DNA from: Catenovulum sediminis
GTDB lineage: Bacteria > Pseudomonadota > Gammaproteobacteria > Enterobacterales > Alteromonadaceae
Assembly (NCBI RefSeq): GCF_040270295.1
Contig: NZ_JBELOE010000280.1
DNA: 64,000 nt
Direction: 5' to 3' (one strand)
The stretch's first letter is position 1, and each line of letters starts with the position of its first letter. Under the pieces are notes generated by a model, which saw nothing but the letters and a program-made list of their open reading frames with translations, made no database searches and was not told the origin of the DNA. Below are positions 54,501 to 62,641 of the stretch, one piece after another. A program made the position numbers and the translations under genes.

Positions 54501-55136
54501 ATAAGCTTCTAAAACAGTTTCAAAACCTGCGTTAATAGAGGCTTGTGTGCTGGCAATTAATGGCGCGTCGCTGCGCAATGCTGCCGAAAAACTTTGCATA
54601 AAGAGCTCTGGTGTGTGCCAGTTTTGTTGTTGCAATAATGCAAAGTTGGCCTGTTGATTTGCCACTTCCCGATACCAGTCTTGCACTGCTTGCAACAATA
54701 TATCGCTGGTATCAGCCTCCATACTGACATCCAAGGCTAATCCGCTGTCAAACGCTTGTTGGCTGAGTACCCGTTTGCAAAACCCATGGATGGTAAAAAT
54801 TGACGCTTCGTCTAATTCTAAAATTGCTGCGTTTAATCTATTTATTGCGGTTTGCGACTCTATTGTAGATTCTAGTGCTTGATAAAATGGATCTTTCTCG
54901 CCTCTTGTCCCCCATAAATCAATTGCCTGTCTTAACTCTTTTTCAATACGGCCTTTTAACTCTTCAGTCGCCGCTTTAGTAAAGGTCATCACCAATATTT
55001 GCTGAACGGATAAATTACGCTCTAATAACAAACGTAAATAAATGCGTGTGATATTAAAGGTTTTCCCCGTCCCGGCGCTGGCTTCAATTAAATGCGTGCC
55101 CGATAAAGGAAGTATGTGCGCTTGCAATTGTTTCAT
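51537..55136 (-). CDS. recB: Exodeoxyribonuclease V beta subunit
   Basis: 1199 aa. SF1A helicase: LIEASAGTGKTFNITRIYL, VDEFQDTDAHQYSIL, MIGDPKQAIYGFRGGDIF. C-terminal nuclease domain with the catalytic FYIADYKSTHLGED and YDLQYLIYALALHRYL. It is the 3'-5' motor and sole nuclease of RecBCD, which processes double-strand breaks and degrades foreign linear DNA. Its ATG overlaps the recC stop by 4 nt. Confidence 0.97.
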   Translation of the reverse strand: MKQLQAHILPLSGTHLIEASAGTGKTFNITRIYLRLLLERNLSVQQILVMTFTKAATEELKGRIEKELRQAIDLWGTRGEKDPFYQALESTIESQTAINRLNAAILELDEASIFTIHGFCKRVLSQQAFDSGLALDVSMEADTSDILLQAVQDWYREVANQQANFALLQQQNWHTPELFMQSFSAALRSDAPLIASTQASINAGFETVLEAYLQQLFMDKQQVKENLLDNQAYLREVLIDSKKGAEFNKRQDEWLQIIAWLDQVHTIETPKAIGDFCNGNRYRGKSDIKEILLPLNDLRKSAQAKISALHEEKQKQLDAVEGNQLVVDAINNIRKRFKSYKLKQSLMDFDDLVSVLANLLNEEAKKPFTERALTQALNQQYPVALVDEFQDTDAHQYSILKNIYQLKDNALYMIGDPKQAIYGFRGGDIFTYLAAKQSVDQIWLMDTNWRSSSAMVTAYNRLFWGNALEQNSQDVFGYSIEYQQIKSTEHSAAAKKPLTDQANTRAAMNYLWLAEDDTEKSNKADRQNQIAIWCAQEIRRLLQQTQLGGDALQPADIAVLVRSSNEAQIVKQALLEYRLPSVYLSERSNVLKSDEAVSVLIVLEALLDCDNEALLIRALASELLNYSAQQLSRYQMVEYQEEWEEAIQFAYSLRQLWFKRGVLSLLLKLIKNYYQPTEQNHERGLTNMIHLAEILQKAAREHKHPQQLVKWLKEQIVLDVSQSEAELRLESDANLIQIITQHKSKGLEYPVVFIPFASHYTDPTKFGNKAKHYFNYHHLELAQSVHQIGIDEYAKSAVTQEALAESMRLLYVAVTRAEHRCYIGLMHFDNSQYSAVAKALQVENKTQWQDKINQIVNTSNGTAIALSANDEVEFDSSIVSLDIHDAQPEQAQPAEFSAQVEQNWRLHSFSGITRNAHSSVKQLERFDELDSDGLLQIEAVKQPDIQQSSLIRFSLKKGAAAGDLLHDILEHTDFSAPDWLLIIKDPIARFGALEDNQQAFLIEWLEEVLQTSLPDMYNTDNQASTDFCLADLGFEQTLREAEFYFPLQRAVLKQLMLCLAQHRETNDVPVLPQQQSLQGMMHGFIDLIFEHKGRFYIADYKSTHLGEDYFGYNQAALKLNNEAHYYDLQYLIYALALHRYLNKRLPNYNFSQHFGGVYYLYLRGMHPDNPDYLGVYYKKLEEDLVTKLDSIMQNNNEVG

Positions 55137-58100
55137 GATGATTTGGTCTTTTTATTCTGCGTTATCAGGTTTTCATATAGGGGATAATAAAGCTCAATGA
55201 TTATTTTAAGCTCATCCAATGGCAAGTTATCCGCTTGAGGGTAGAACCAGCTAAAATAAGGATCTGAATCATGCAGTTGTTTTAATTGTTCAAGCCAAGC
55301 ATCAACCAACTTTTCATCCTGCATAAGCTCACTGATAGTAGGTAAACTTTTAAGGTAAGGTTTAAATAAATTTTTGGCGATATCTGCATGCAACAACATA
55401 GGTGTGCGATGACTTTTAAGCCAGTATTTCAACCAATTTTGCAATAACTGTTGAGCGTCTGAGGCATCGGAAATGGCATGCAACATTACTTTTTCAATTT
55501 TAGTTTTATCGTAATTTAAGAAAAACCCAAACGTATTGCTTGGTGCTTGGCTGTTAACCAACAGGTGATGCAACCATAAAGTTAGATCATCTTTGCTTTT
55601 ACGCGTCGCTGGCCGTGATATCACAAGCCCCATTTCGGACACATCAAAAGCGGCATTTAAAGTTGCTTCGGTGATTTCTTTTATCTCTGATTCACCGGTT
55701 TGTTTGAGCAGTTCAGGAAAAAGCTCTGTTAAGCTTAAATGAATCTGTTGTCGCTCAATGGGTAAATACGCCTGCAGTTCGCTGGCAATCAGCTCAGCAG
55801 TTTGCTGGCCCGCTTCTAAGATATCATTTTTTAACGGAGTTTCTGGCAATACCCCACTTACACTAAAAGATTTTTTTACCCTGTCTAAACTTTCCGACGC
55901 ATCTAAATATGCTTCGGTTAACGCTTGTGTCAATTGGTAACGGGTTAGGTTATTGGCGCTAAAAGGCTCTACATCTAAGTTGATTTTTGTTTCTATTTCT
56001 AAATTAAGAGATAAATTATGCTTGGCAAAACCAGCTAACGGGTTTTTAAACCAACTTATTAGCTCTGATAAATGGACAAAATTTAATTCTTTTTTAGCCG
56101 CTTGTGCGAGTACTTGTATATTGGCTTTCTGCTGGGCTTTAATCAGCCTGAACCAGCCTTTATCAAAACTCGCAGGCTGCAGATAATTATCTACCGCAAA
56201 AGGATGTAAAGTACTTTGTATTAATTGACTGCTTGTTTGGTTATTGGCCTGCTTTTCGTCAAACGACCATTGATAACCTTGCTGTAAATAGCCCATTAAA
56301 TCTTTCAGTACCAAACTCGCTTCTCGGCGTTCGTTATTACGGATATTTTTACCCTGATAACTTAAGTACAAAGACTGTCTAGCAGAAATAAGCGCTTCTA
56401 AAAAAAGATACCTGTCATCCGCGCGCCTTGAACGGTCACCTAAACGAATTTCACTTTTTGCCATTAAATCAAAACTGATAGGTGTTTGTTGCCTTGGGTA
56501 AACACCTTCGTTTAAACCCAATACGGCGATAATTTTAAACGGAATACTGCGCATCGGGACCATTGAACAAAAAGTAATTTGTCCGGTTAAAAACTGATTT
56601 TTATCATCTGCCTGATTAAATTGCTGCTGCAGGTAATAACGCACAACATCTAGCTCGACCTGTTCTTGATATTCGGCTTGTATTGCCCGTTCTGACAATG
56701 AGTTTATCGCATTTTGAATAATTAAGAATGCTTGCTCTTCTTCTTTGTTTTGTGTGAAAAAAGCAGACAACATATCGCTTAAATATTCATGCCACTGTTT
56801 AATGCTGCGCGCTTTATTTAGGTTTTCACTGTAATGCTTTAAACGCTCTAGTAAATGGCATAACCGGCCTAACAATAACGCCTGCTGGCCTTCTACGTGT
56901 GGTATAAATAAAGCATCATCTGTTAAATGCGTGCTATCCCCCCAAGCAAAGCCCATCAAGAGTTTTTCAAGCCCCCACGACCAAGTGTACATATCACTGG
57001 CCTGAGTAACACCGCTGGCAGATTGTTTATGCTGAGCATTTAGCCCCCAGTGAATGTGTGCCTCTTGCAGCCACCATTCGATCTCGGGTAAATCATGTTC
57101 ACTTAACGCAAATTTATCTTGCAGTGAAGGTAACCGTAAAAACTCCAGTATTTTACTGATCTCCAGCCGGCTATCAGGTAATTGCAGCAATTCGAGAAAA
57201 CTATTCACCAATGGTTCGCTGTCAGAGTAACGGCGATCCGCAATTGAACAGGGTAATCTTGGTGATATATCTGAAAATTCATCATGCGGGTGTTTAAAGA
57301 CGGCATCAATATACGGTGCGTAGTCTTCAATCGCTGGGCACATTACAATAATGTCTTGCGGTTTTAGATCCGGGTTTTGTTGAAACTGGTGTAACAAATA
57401 ATCATGCAATGATTGAATTTCACGCAATGCACTGTGCGCGCTGACCACATAAATAGAATCGTCAACAAGTTTTACCGGCGCTTGTTTTTTGTCCGTTAAG
57501 TGTAAAATATCTTGTTGAATATAAGACAGCACAGAAGGTGAATCGTTTTCTGTTGCGGGCGCTGTTTTTTCTGATTTGTCTTCAACACTGATATCAAATG
57601 CACTGATTTCAAACGAATCTATACTCTGTAAACTGTTAAAAAATGCGCGTCCTTGTCCACCTAAATTAGCCAAGAGAGGATTTCCAATGCTTTCTTTTGC
57701 ATTTACCCAGTTATCTAACTGTGCCAGTTTTTGTTGTCGTGCAAGGGCTTTTTCGCTTTTAATATCCCCCCAATAACTGACACAAGGATTCAAATGGAAA
57801 AGATGCACATGGATATGCTCAGCAATGGCCTGAAAGAACTCTAATGTTTTTGGCGGCATGGTGTTTACGCCAAAAATTAATATTTGTTTGGGTAACTTTT
57901 CAGCATGATTTGCCATATGCAGAAGCGCTTGATCTTGCAAATAAACAGGGTGATACGGGTTTTCTTTAACCAACAAACGCCACAGCTCAGCTTGCCAAAT
58001 TTCTTCTTCTGATTCGGCTACACGCTCACCAGCTTCCCATGCCAGTATCCAATCGGGTCGGTAAAGCATGTACTGTTCAAACAAATCGGCTAAACGGCCC

Positions 58101-58513
58101 GCCAGTTGAAAACGTTTGAGTGCGAAATTATCTACGTTTACACTGTCGGCTCTGTCTTGCCAGTATTGATTAACTTTTGTTGCTGCGCTATTTTCCGCCC
58201 ATGTTGCACTTTGTAAGATGGCATCAATACGAAAACTTAAAACCTCTCGGCGATAAGGTGATTGTTGCGGGATGTTATCTGAACCCAATATTTTTCGTGC
58301 CGTATTCCAGATAAATCTTGACGGCATTGGGTAGCTGATATTCATGGCAATATTGTGCTGCTGTGCTAATTGCATATTCAGCCAATGTTGCATGCCCTGA
58401 CTTTCAACGAGAATGACATCTTGCGACAATACGCCGCCTTGTCGATTTTCCAGAACTTTGGCTAATAAGATAGCCAGATCTTCAAGGCGGTTTGAGGGAT
58501 ATAGCGTAAACAA
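55133..58513 (-). CDS. recC: Exodeoxyribonuclease V gamma subunit
   Basis: 1126 aa. Starts MFTLYPSNRLEDLAILLAKV like E. coli RecC, with ILVESQGMQHWLNMQLAQ, FGVNTMPPKTLEF, and IIAVLGLNEGVYPRQ in the degenerate helicase fold that reads Chi. Order recC-recB-recD without the ptrA found in E. coli. Confidence 0.96.
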   Translation of the reverse strand: MFTLYPSNRLEDLAILLAKVLENRQGGVLSQDVILVESQGMQHWLNMQLAQQHNIAMNISYPMPSRFIWNTARKILGSDNIPQQSPYRREVLSFRIDAILQSATWAENSAATKVNQYWQDRADSVNVDNFALKRFQLAGRLADLFEQYMLYRPDWILAWEAGERVAESEEEIWQAELWRLLVKENPYHPVYLQDQALLHMANHAEKLPKQILIFGVNTMPPKTLEFFQAIAEHIHVHLFHLNPCVSYWGDIKSEKALARQQKLAQLDNWVNAKESIGNPLLANLGGQGRAFFNSLQSIDSFEISAFDISVEDKSEKTAPATENDSPSVLSYIQQDILHLTDKKQAPVKLVDDSIYVVSAHSALREIQSLHDYLLHQFQQNPDLKPQDIIVMCPAIEDYAPYIDAVFKHPHDEFSDISPRLPCSIADRRYSDSEPLVNSFLELLQLPDSRLEISKILEFLRLPSLQDKFALSEHDLPEIEWWLQEAHIHWGLNAQHKQSASGVTQASDMYTWSWGLEKLLMGFAWGDSTHLTDDALFIPHVEGQQALLLGRLCHLLERLKHYSENLNKARSIKQWHEYLSDMLSAFFTQNKEEEQAFLIIQNAINSLSERAIQAEYQEQVELDVVRYYLQQQFNQADDKNQFLTGQITFCSMVPMRSIPFKIIAVLGLNEGVYPRQQTPISFDLMAKSEIRLGDRSRRADDRYLFLEALISARQSLYLSYQGKNIRNNERREASLVLKDLMGYLQQGYQWSFDEKQANNQTSSQLIQSTLHPFAVDNYLQPASFDKGWFRLIKAQQKANIQVLAQAAKKELNFVHLSELISWFKNPLAGFAKHNLSLNLEIETKINLDVEPFSANNLTRYQLTQALTEAYLDASESLDRVKKSFSVSGVLPETPLKNDILEAGQQTAELIASELQAYLPIERQQIHLSLTELFPELLKQTGESEIKEITEATLNAAFDVSEMGLVISRPATRKSKDDLTLWLHHLLVNSQAPSNTFGFFLNYDKTKIEKVMLHAISDASDAQQLLQNWLKYWLKSHRTPMLLHADIAKNLFKPYLKSLPTISELMQDEKLVDAWLEQLKQLHDSDPYFSWFYPQADNLPLDELKIIIELYYPLYENLITQNKKTKSS

Positions 58514-58525
58514 TTGGGCCTCTGT

Positions 58526-58963
58526 TTATAAATTAAAATGGATAAGGACTCGCTGCCCAGGTTGAGCGACGCCCTTTTCAGCTATAACCTTGGGTTTGTA
58601 TTTCCATTTTTTCAAAGCATTAATTGCGTCTTTTTCAAATATCCCTTCGGGGCTGGCATCGACTATCTTTATCTTGTCAGTGCCGCCATATTTATTAATG
58701 GTAAACTCTAATACGACCCAACCTTCTTGCCCTGCTTTAGAAGCTGCCGCCGGATATCTGGGGTGAACTCTAATAATGGGATTATTGTTCACAGCGACTG
58801 CCTTTGAAAAATCAGGTGGTTTTTTTACCGGTAATTTCCCCAATTGCCCAACTTGTTTATTGGTATTGGTACTGGTATTGGTGGTTTGTTTTGCGGGTTG
58901 CTGCGAGGTTGATTGACATGAGATTAAAAACAATAAACCGACTAACACTAAACTAAACTTCAT
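58526..58963 (-). CDS. Lipoprotein with TonB C-terminal domain
   Basis: 145 aa. Signal MKFSLVLVGLLFLISC with lipobox LISC, a Ser/Thr/Gln-rich linker, then a TonB-type C-terminal domain (PIIRVHPRYPAAASKAGQEG, WVVLEFTINKYG, ALKKWKYKPKVIAEKG). Usual TonB has an N-terminal membrane anchor and a long Pro-rich rod; here there is a lipid anchor and a short linker, so it cannot span to the outer membrane in the usual way. Downstream of recC by 12 nt, but the functional link is unclear. Confidence 0.75.
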   Translation of the reverse strand: MKFSLVLVGLLFLISCQSTSQQPAKQTTNTSTNTNKQVGQLGKLPVKKPPDFSKAVAVNNNPIIRVHPRYPAAASKAGQEGWVVLEFTINKYGGTDKIKIVDASPEGIFEKDAINALKKWKYKPKVIAEKGVAQPGQRVLIHFNL

Positions 58964-59184
58964 TTCCTGCTCCTTGTTATTGTTTATTTTTCTGCGTTGG
59001 CATTATAACAACAACCCGGCATTTAATAACCCTTTAAATTTTTATTCATTTAAACTAGAGTAAGTTTATTGATCTGATCCAATACTTTTGTTGCAAGGCC
59101 TATGACTGCGCTTTAAGGTGAGCAGCTACCTTTTTGTTTCTTTAAGCTTGCCGACAATGATGATGTTCGAGTTTCGACTCTATT

Positions 59185-59511
59185 TTACTCAAACTCTTTT
59201 AATATTTGTTTTAAAGCGTCTGCTGTTACATCAGATTGCTCCGCTTTTGAGTATATGGTCACCAGTATGCAACGAGTTTTTGTTTTAAGGTAATATATAA
59301 TTCGGTAACCACCGCTTTTACCTCGTTTACTGTCGCTGTTTTGCGCCCTAACTTTATACAAGGTGTAAGGAACACCTTGTATTTGTGAGCCTGGTGTTTC
59401 ACCATTGGCAAGTGCTTGTAGAATTGGACTCACATCTGTTTTTATTCGTTTGTATTTACGTGATAAACGTTTTAGCTGGCGTTTAAACCCTTCAGTGTAT
59501 TCTATATTCAT
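59185..59511 (-). CDS. RelE/ParE-family toxin
   Basis: 108 aa, MNIEYTEGFKRQLKRLSRKY, typical small beta-sheet RelE/ParE fold with the C-terminal basic strand GGYRIIYYLKTKTRCILVTIYSKAEQSDV. It is 6 nt after the antitoxin gene, in the usual antitoxin-toxin order. RelE types cleave ribosome-bound mRNA and ParE types inhibit gyrase; this cannot be told apart by eye. Confidence 0.85.
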   Translation of the reverse strand: MNIEYTEGFKRQLKRLSRKYKRIKTDVSPILQALANGETPGSQIQGVPYTLYKVRAQNSDSKRGKSGGYRIIYYLKTKTRCILVTIYSKAEQSDVTADALKQILKEFE

Positions 59512-59517
59512 TTTAAT

Positions 59518-59742
59518 TTAGTCAACGTCAATATCATCCCATAGAGTTTCTATTGAGTGTGTTTTACCCGCTACGACCTCTTTCCAACTCTCTTTAAAGC
59601 TGGCTTCTGCTGATGGTAATTCAGCTGAAACCCCTTCATTAAACGAATGAACAATCCGTAATAGTAACGGACGATATTCTTCAGGTGTTTGGTCGATTTC
59701 AGCATGTAATTGCTTAGTGTAATCAATCATAGTTATTGGCAT
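59518..59742 (-). CDS. Type II antitoxin partner
   Basis: 74 aa, acidic: MPITMIDYTKQLHAEIDQTP, then SAELPSAEASFKESWKEVVAG and SIETLWDDIDVD. GGAGG lies 8 nt before the ATG, fixing the start. No classic ribbon-helix-helix or helix-turn-helix is obvious, unusual for an autoregulating antitoxin. The C-terminal tail is the likely toxin-binding part. First gene of the pair. Confidence 0.75.
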   Translation of the reverse strand: MPITMIDYTKQLHAEIDQTPEEYRPLLLRIVHSFNEGVSAELPSAEASFKESWKEVVAGKTHSIETLWDDIDVD

Positions 59743-60212
59743 ACCTAGATCCTCCGATATTCAAGCCTTTGATTCAGTGTATGCAATTATACTGTGTTAG
59801 TGAAGTTATCTATATATTAAATTACAAGTTAAAAACAGGGGCCGAGATGCCAACAACCAATGAACTACTTAAATCATATGGCATAAATATCCTTATAAAA
59901 TCATTATCTTACGTAACTTATTACAACTAAATGAATCAATAAATTATAGCTAGTTAGACCACATATTCATCATATTAAAGCAAAGTCACCACGTCAACTA
60001 ACCATATTAAGTTAAATATATCGCATACTTAAACCACCCGCAGTTAACTCTGTTTAATACTGAAATTTAACAAATCACCTTAATCACAACATGCAGTTAC
60101 ACTGGTAATTTTTCATTCTTTTGAGTGCTGGCTGGTGTCAACCCTAACTTAAAATCATCACTCAACATTTTATTGATGACTCTTATTTGCTCCACGTTAT
60201 TTTTTGTAATAT
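59743..60212. other. 470-bp gap without a supported gene
   Basis: AT-rich. A 33-codon frame on the minus strand (60097-60195, GTG start, reading VEQIRVINKMLSDDFKLGLT) follows the DUF6933-like gene and has protein-like composition, but no ribosome-binding site. The promoter of the toxin-antitoxin pair must lie near 59745-59850. No IS end, terminator or tRNA was seen. Confidence 0.4.
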
Positions 60213-60920
60213 TTATCTTTTAATATAATCGCTAAAAGAAATAATATTGCTTGTATCGACTGATTTATCATTCATATCACTATTTAGCTTATTGCCGATA
60301 AGTGCTTGGCAATGGCTCAACAAACGCTCAACGGGGATAAACTTTTCTTTGCGTTTAGTCTTTTTGTTGGTTACACGTTTGGGCTGGGTATTTAAATGCA
60401 GAGCCAACTCAATAGCGAGCTGTGTAGATAAATTTTTGTGGCCTAAATTGTCTAACGTTTGCGTTACCCACTGGCTTGCATCACTAATGTGCCCACTTAT
60501 GCTTAAATCCGTGTTTTTAACCCAACAGGGAGCAAATTTTATCTGCGACAAGTCACTTAATAACACAGCAATATCACTTTTGGGTATAAGCGGATATACC
60601 TCAAGTGTCGCCGCTAGGGTTGACTGCCATTCTATGGTAAGTATTTTAGTTAATTCATCTATATCTAACTTAAATAGCACAGGAATAAAAAATGTGAACC
60701 GACTATTCGCCTCACAAGCAATAATGGTTTTTTCACAAGATTGATAACTATTATCAATAATCTGCAATTGCCAATTAAAAATTTTATCATCGCTTGTTAG
60801 CGTATTGACCCCCGCTTGTTTACCTAACTCTACAGGTAAACGAGGTAAATCCGCTTTTAAATATTTGTTTAAAGCGTTTGAAGCTGCTAACTGGAACTGA
60901 AGCGTTTTTACGTTTGCCAT
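60213..60920 (-). CDS. DUF6933-like hypothetical protein
   Basis: 235 aa, soluble. The N-terminal half resembles DUF6933 by pattern: NWQLQIIDNSYQSCEKTIIA, then RFTFFIPVLFKLDIDELTKI and WQSTLAATL, as remembered from that family, which is often near toxin-antitoxin or defence genes. The C-terminal half is a Lys-rich stretch (RVTNKKTKRKEKFIPVERLL). It lies 80 nt after the DUF3037 pseudogene on the same strand, separated by a terminator-like hairpin. Confidence 0.5.
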   Translation of the reverse strand: MANVKTLQFQLAASNALNKYLKADLPRLPVELGKQAGVNTLTSDDKIFNWQLQIIDNSYQSCEKTIIACEANSRFTFFIPVLFKLDIDELTKILTIEWQSTLAATLEVYPLIPKSDIAVLLSDLSQIKFAPCWVKNTDLSISGHISDASQWVTQTLDNLGHKNLSTQLAIELALHLNTQPKRVTNKKTKRKEKFIPVERLLSHCQALIGNKLNSDMNDKSVDTSNIISFSDYIKR

Positions 60921-60961
60921 TTTAGTAAGAATCTATAAATGAGTTTTACAGGATTAAAAAG

Positions 60962-60997
60962 AATAATAAGCTCAGGTAAACACCTAAGCTTATTATT
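60962..60997 (-). terminator. Terminator after the DUF3037 pseudogene
   Basis: 15-nt arms (60962-60976 and 60983-60997) pair with one mismatch around a 6-nt loop; followed on the minus strand by TATTCTTTTTAATCC. It begins 6 nt past the restored DUF3037 stop, supporting the view that the true 3' end of that gene is at 61003. Confidence 0.7.
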
Positions 60998-61002
60998 AAA
61001 AA

Positions 61003-61866
61003 TTAATGATGAAATGCGCTTTCAACACTTTCTGGTGTTAAGTCGGCAGCGGCAAACTGAATAATACTTTTGGTATCACTATAATTTTTCACTTGCGCGC
61101 CTATATGTTTAATTTCACCAACAACATCTTCGTAAACTTTTACAAAGTCTAATTTTCGATGGTTTGGCTTTTCTATCGCAACTAAAGCTTTATCCGCTTG
61201 CCCCCCCCTGAATTAATTAATTTATTTAACCGGCTAACCCAAGTTTCACCATGCTCCATCGCTAATAAAACATTTTGTTGTTCAAATGCTAATGGCCGTA
61301 TAATACGATAATTATTATTGATTCGAGTGGCTAACGGAACAGAAATATCAAACATACCTGCTTTAATTATTTGCTTGGTATATCGAACACCTTTTGGTAA
61401 TTGAGCAGTTAGTTGGCTTTTTAATGCTTTAACCATCTGCTGCTCTTTATATTCTTTTGCATCAGCAAAATTTCTACCGATAAACCGCTCATATAATTGC
61501 TCAATAGCTAGGTGAATATCTGGCGTTAATAAAGTGCCAATTTCGCCAAAATGTAATATAGACTCTCGAGTGCGCGTTACTTCTTTAAAATAATTAACTA
61601 GCTCATGTTTTTGAATATGATGCTGTGCTAAATAATGACGAATACGGTTCAATTCGCTTTCAAAACCCTCAATCGCATGGCGATAAATAACACCATCTAG
61701 GTTTACCCATTTTAAATGATTTAGGCGCTAATTTAAACTCGTACAAGCCTAATTTTGGTGCAATAACCACCACACCTACATTAGCAAACTCTCTGGTTTC
61801 GGCAAAAGGCATAAAGCGCACAACTACATACATGCATTGTGTATTGGTATTATTCAATTCACTCAT
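61003..61866 (-). pseudogene. DUF3037 domain protein, broken by two frameshifts
   Basis: Three frames together give one continuous DUF3037 protein of about 287 aa: YVVVRFMPFAETREFANVGV (frame 1), restored by dropping one A at the A4 tract 61710-61713 (F-K-W-V-N-L-D-G-V-I-Y-R-H-A-I-E-G), then MNRIRHYLAQHHIQKHELVN onward (frame 2), and after the G8 tract at 61201-61208, which needs nine G, QADKALVAIEKPNHRKLDFV through SVESAFHH and a TAA at 61003-61005. Both breaks are at homopolymers. Start ATG overlaps the HipA-like stop by 4 nt, so the pair is translationally coupled. DUF3037 is a common partner of HipA-like kinases. Confidence 0.75.
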
Positions 61867-62582
61867 TTAAGCCCCTCCCAAAATTCTTGATCCAGATATT
61901 CTTTTAATCTTAACGCCATTTGCTGAATAATGCCATGATAATCAAACGCGCCCTGCTGCCAATCTTCAGGAATCTGTGCAACTAATTCTTGCCACTTTAA
62001 CAAGGCCTCCCCCATTCTTCGTTCATAGTTTTGTAGCGCACAATAATCTATTTGAGCAGGCCAATAATCACTACTTACATGTAATTGCTGATGCTCTTGA
62101 ATTAAAAAATCATCATCAAAAGCGAGATTATGATCTAGCACCTTTACCGCCAAATTTGATTGAGCATAAAATAAATTTGGGTTACCACCGAGTACTGTTA
62201 AATTTCTGTCAGCATTTTTTATCCAATAGTCAAATACATATAGATCACGCAGAGTTTCTTGTGGCAGTGAGTCAAGAATTTGGTAGTTTACCTCTTGCAG
62301 ATCCGGAATAAACTCTGAAGCAAACGCAACACCTTCACCAATTTCAAATTGATAATCTGCATCAAATTTGTCTCGTTGCGCTTGGCCTGTTTTGTTGGTT
62401 TTGTTAGTTGCTTCTTTTTCAGCCCCAGCAGTCGTATTTTTTTCTATCTCTGCCATTGGCTCATCAATATTACCGAGCTTATCTAAATTGATTAACTTAT
62501 TAGCTTTGTCATTAATGGCTTTTTGCTCCGCTGCCGTTAAGTCAGTTTCGGCGCTCATCCCATCAACAATACTATTCCCCAA
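61863..62582 (-). CDS. HipA-like kinase C-lobe fused to a foreign N-terminus
   Basis: 239 aa from a TTG; MSAETDLT (ATG at 62556-62558) is another start. From about residue 85 it matches the C-lobe of small HipA-family kinases: GVAFASEFIPDL, DYWIKNADRNLTVLGGNPNL (catalytic loop NADRN) and VLDHNLAFDDD (metal-binding Asp). The N-lobe with the nucleotide-binding Gly loop is missing. The first 80 residues, and the in-frame codons before the start (DYAFGNALGNSIVDG), resemble the pre-toxin ends of large polymorphic-toxin or Rhs-like proteins. Likely an inactive recombinant remnant. Confidence 0.5.
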   Translation of the reverse strand: MGNSIVDGMSAETDLTAAEQKAINDKANKLINLDKLGNIDEPMAEIEKNTTAGAEKEATNKTNKTGQAQRDKFDADYQFEIGEGVAFASEFIPDLQEVNYQILDSLPQETLRDLYVFDYWIKNADRNLTVLGGNPNLFYAQSNLAVKVLDHNLAFDDDFLIQEHQQLHVSSDYWPAQIDYCALQNYERRMGEALLKWQELVAQIPEDWQQGAFDYHGIIQQMALRLKEYLDQEFWEGLK

Positions 62583-62641
62583 TGCATTGCCAAATGCATA
62601 ATCTATTGATTTTATTATTCTTTAAGTATGCCTGTTACAGA

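Noticed and set aside
59736..59930. 64-aa plus-strand frame over the antitoxin start
   Set aside because: Its start lies inside the antitoxin ribosome-binding site, it has no own ribosome-binding site, and the composition is not protein-like.
60097..60195. 33-codon frame after the DUF6933-like gene
   Set aside because: Protein-like composition but no ribosome-binding site and no recognised family; noted only in the gap entry.
61201..61208. Programmed ribosomal frameshift at the G8 tract
   Set aside because: A second, independent break at the A4 tract means slippage at G8 alone cannot restore the protein; decay, tract variation or assembly error fit better.
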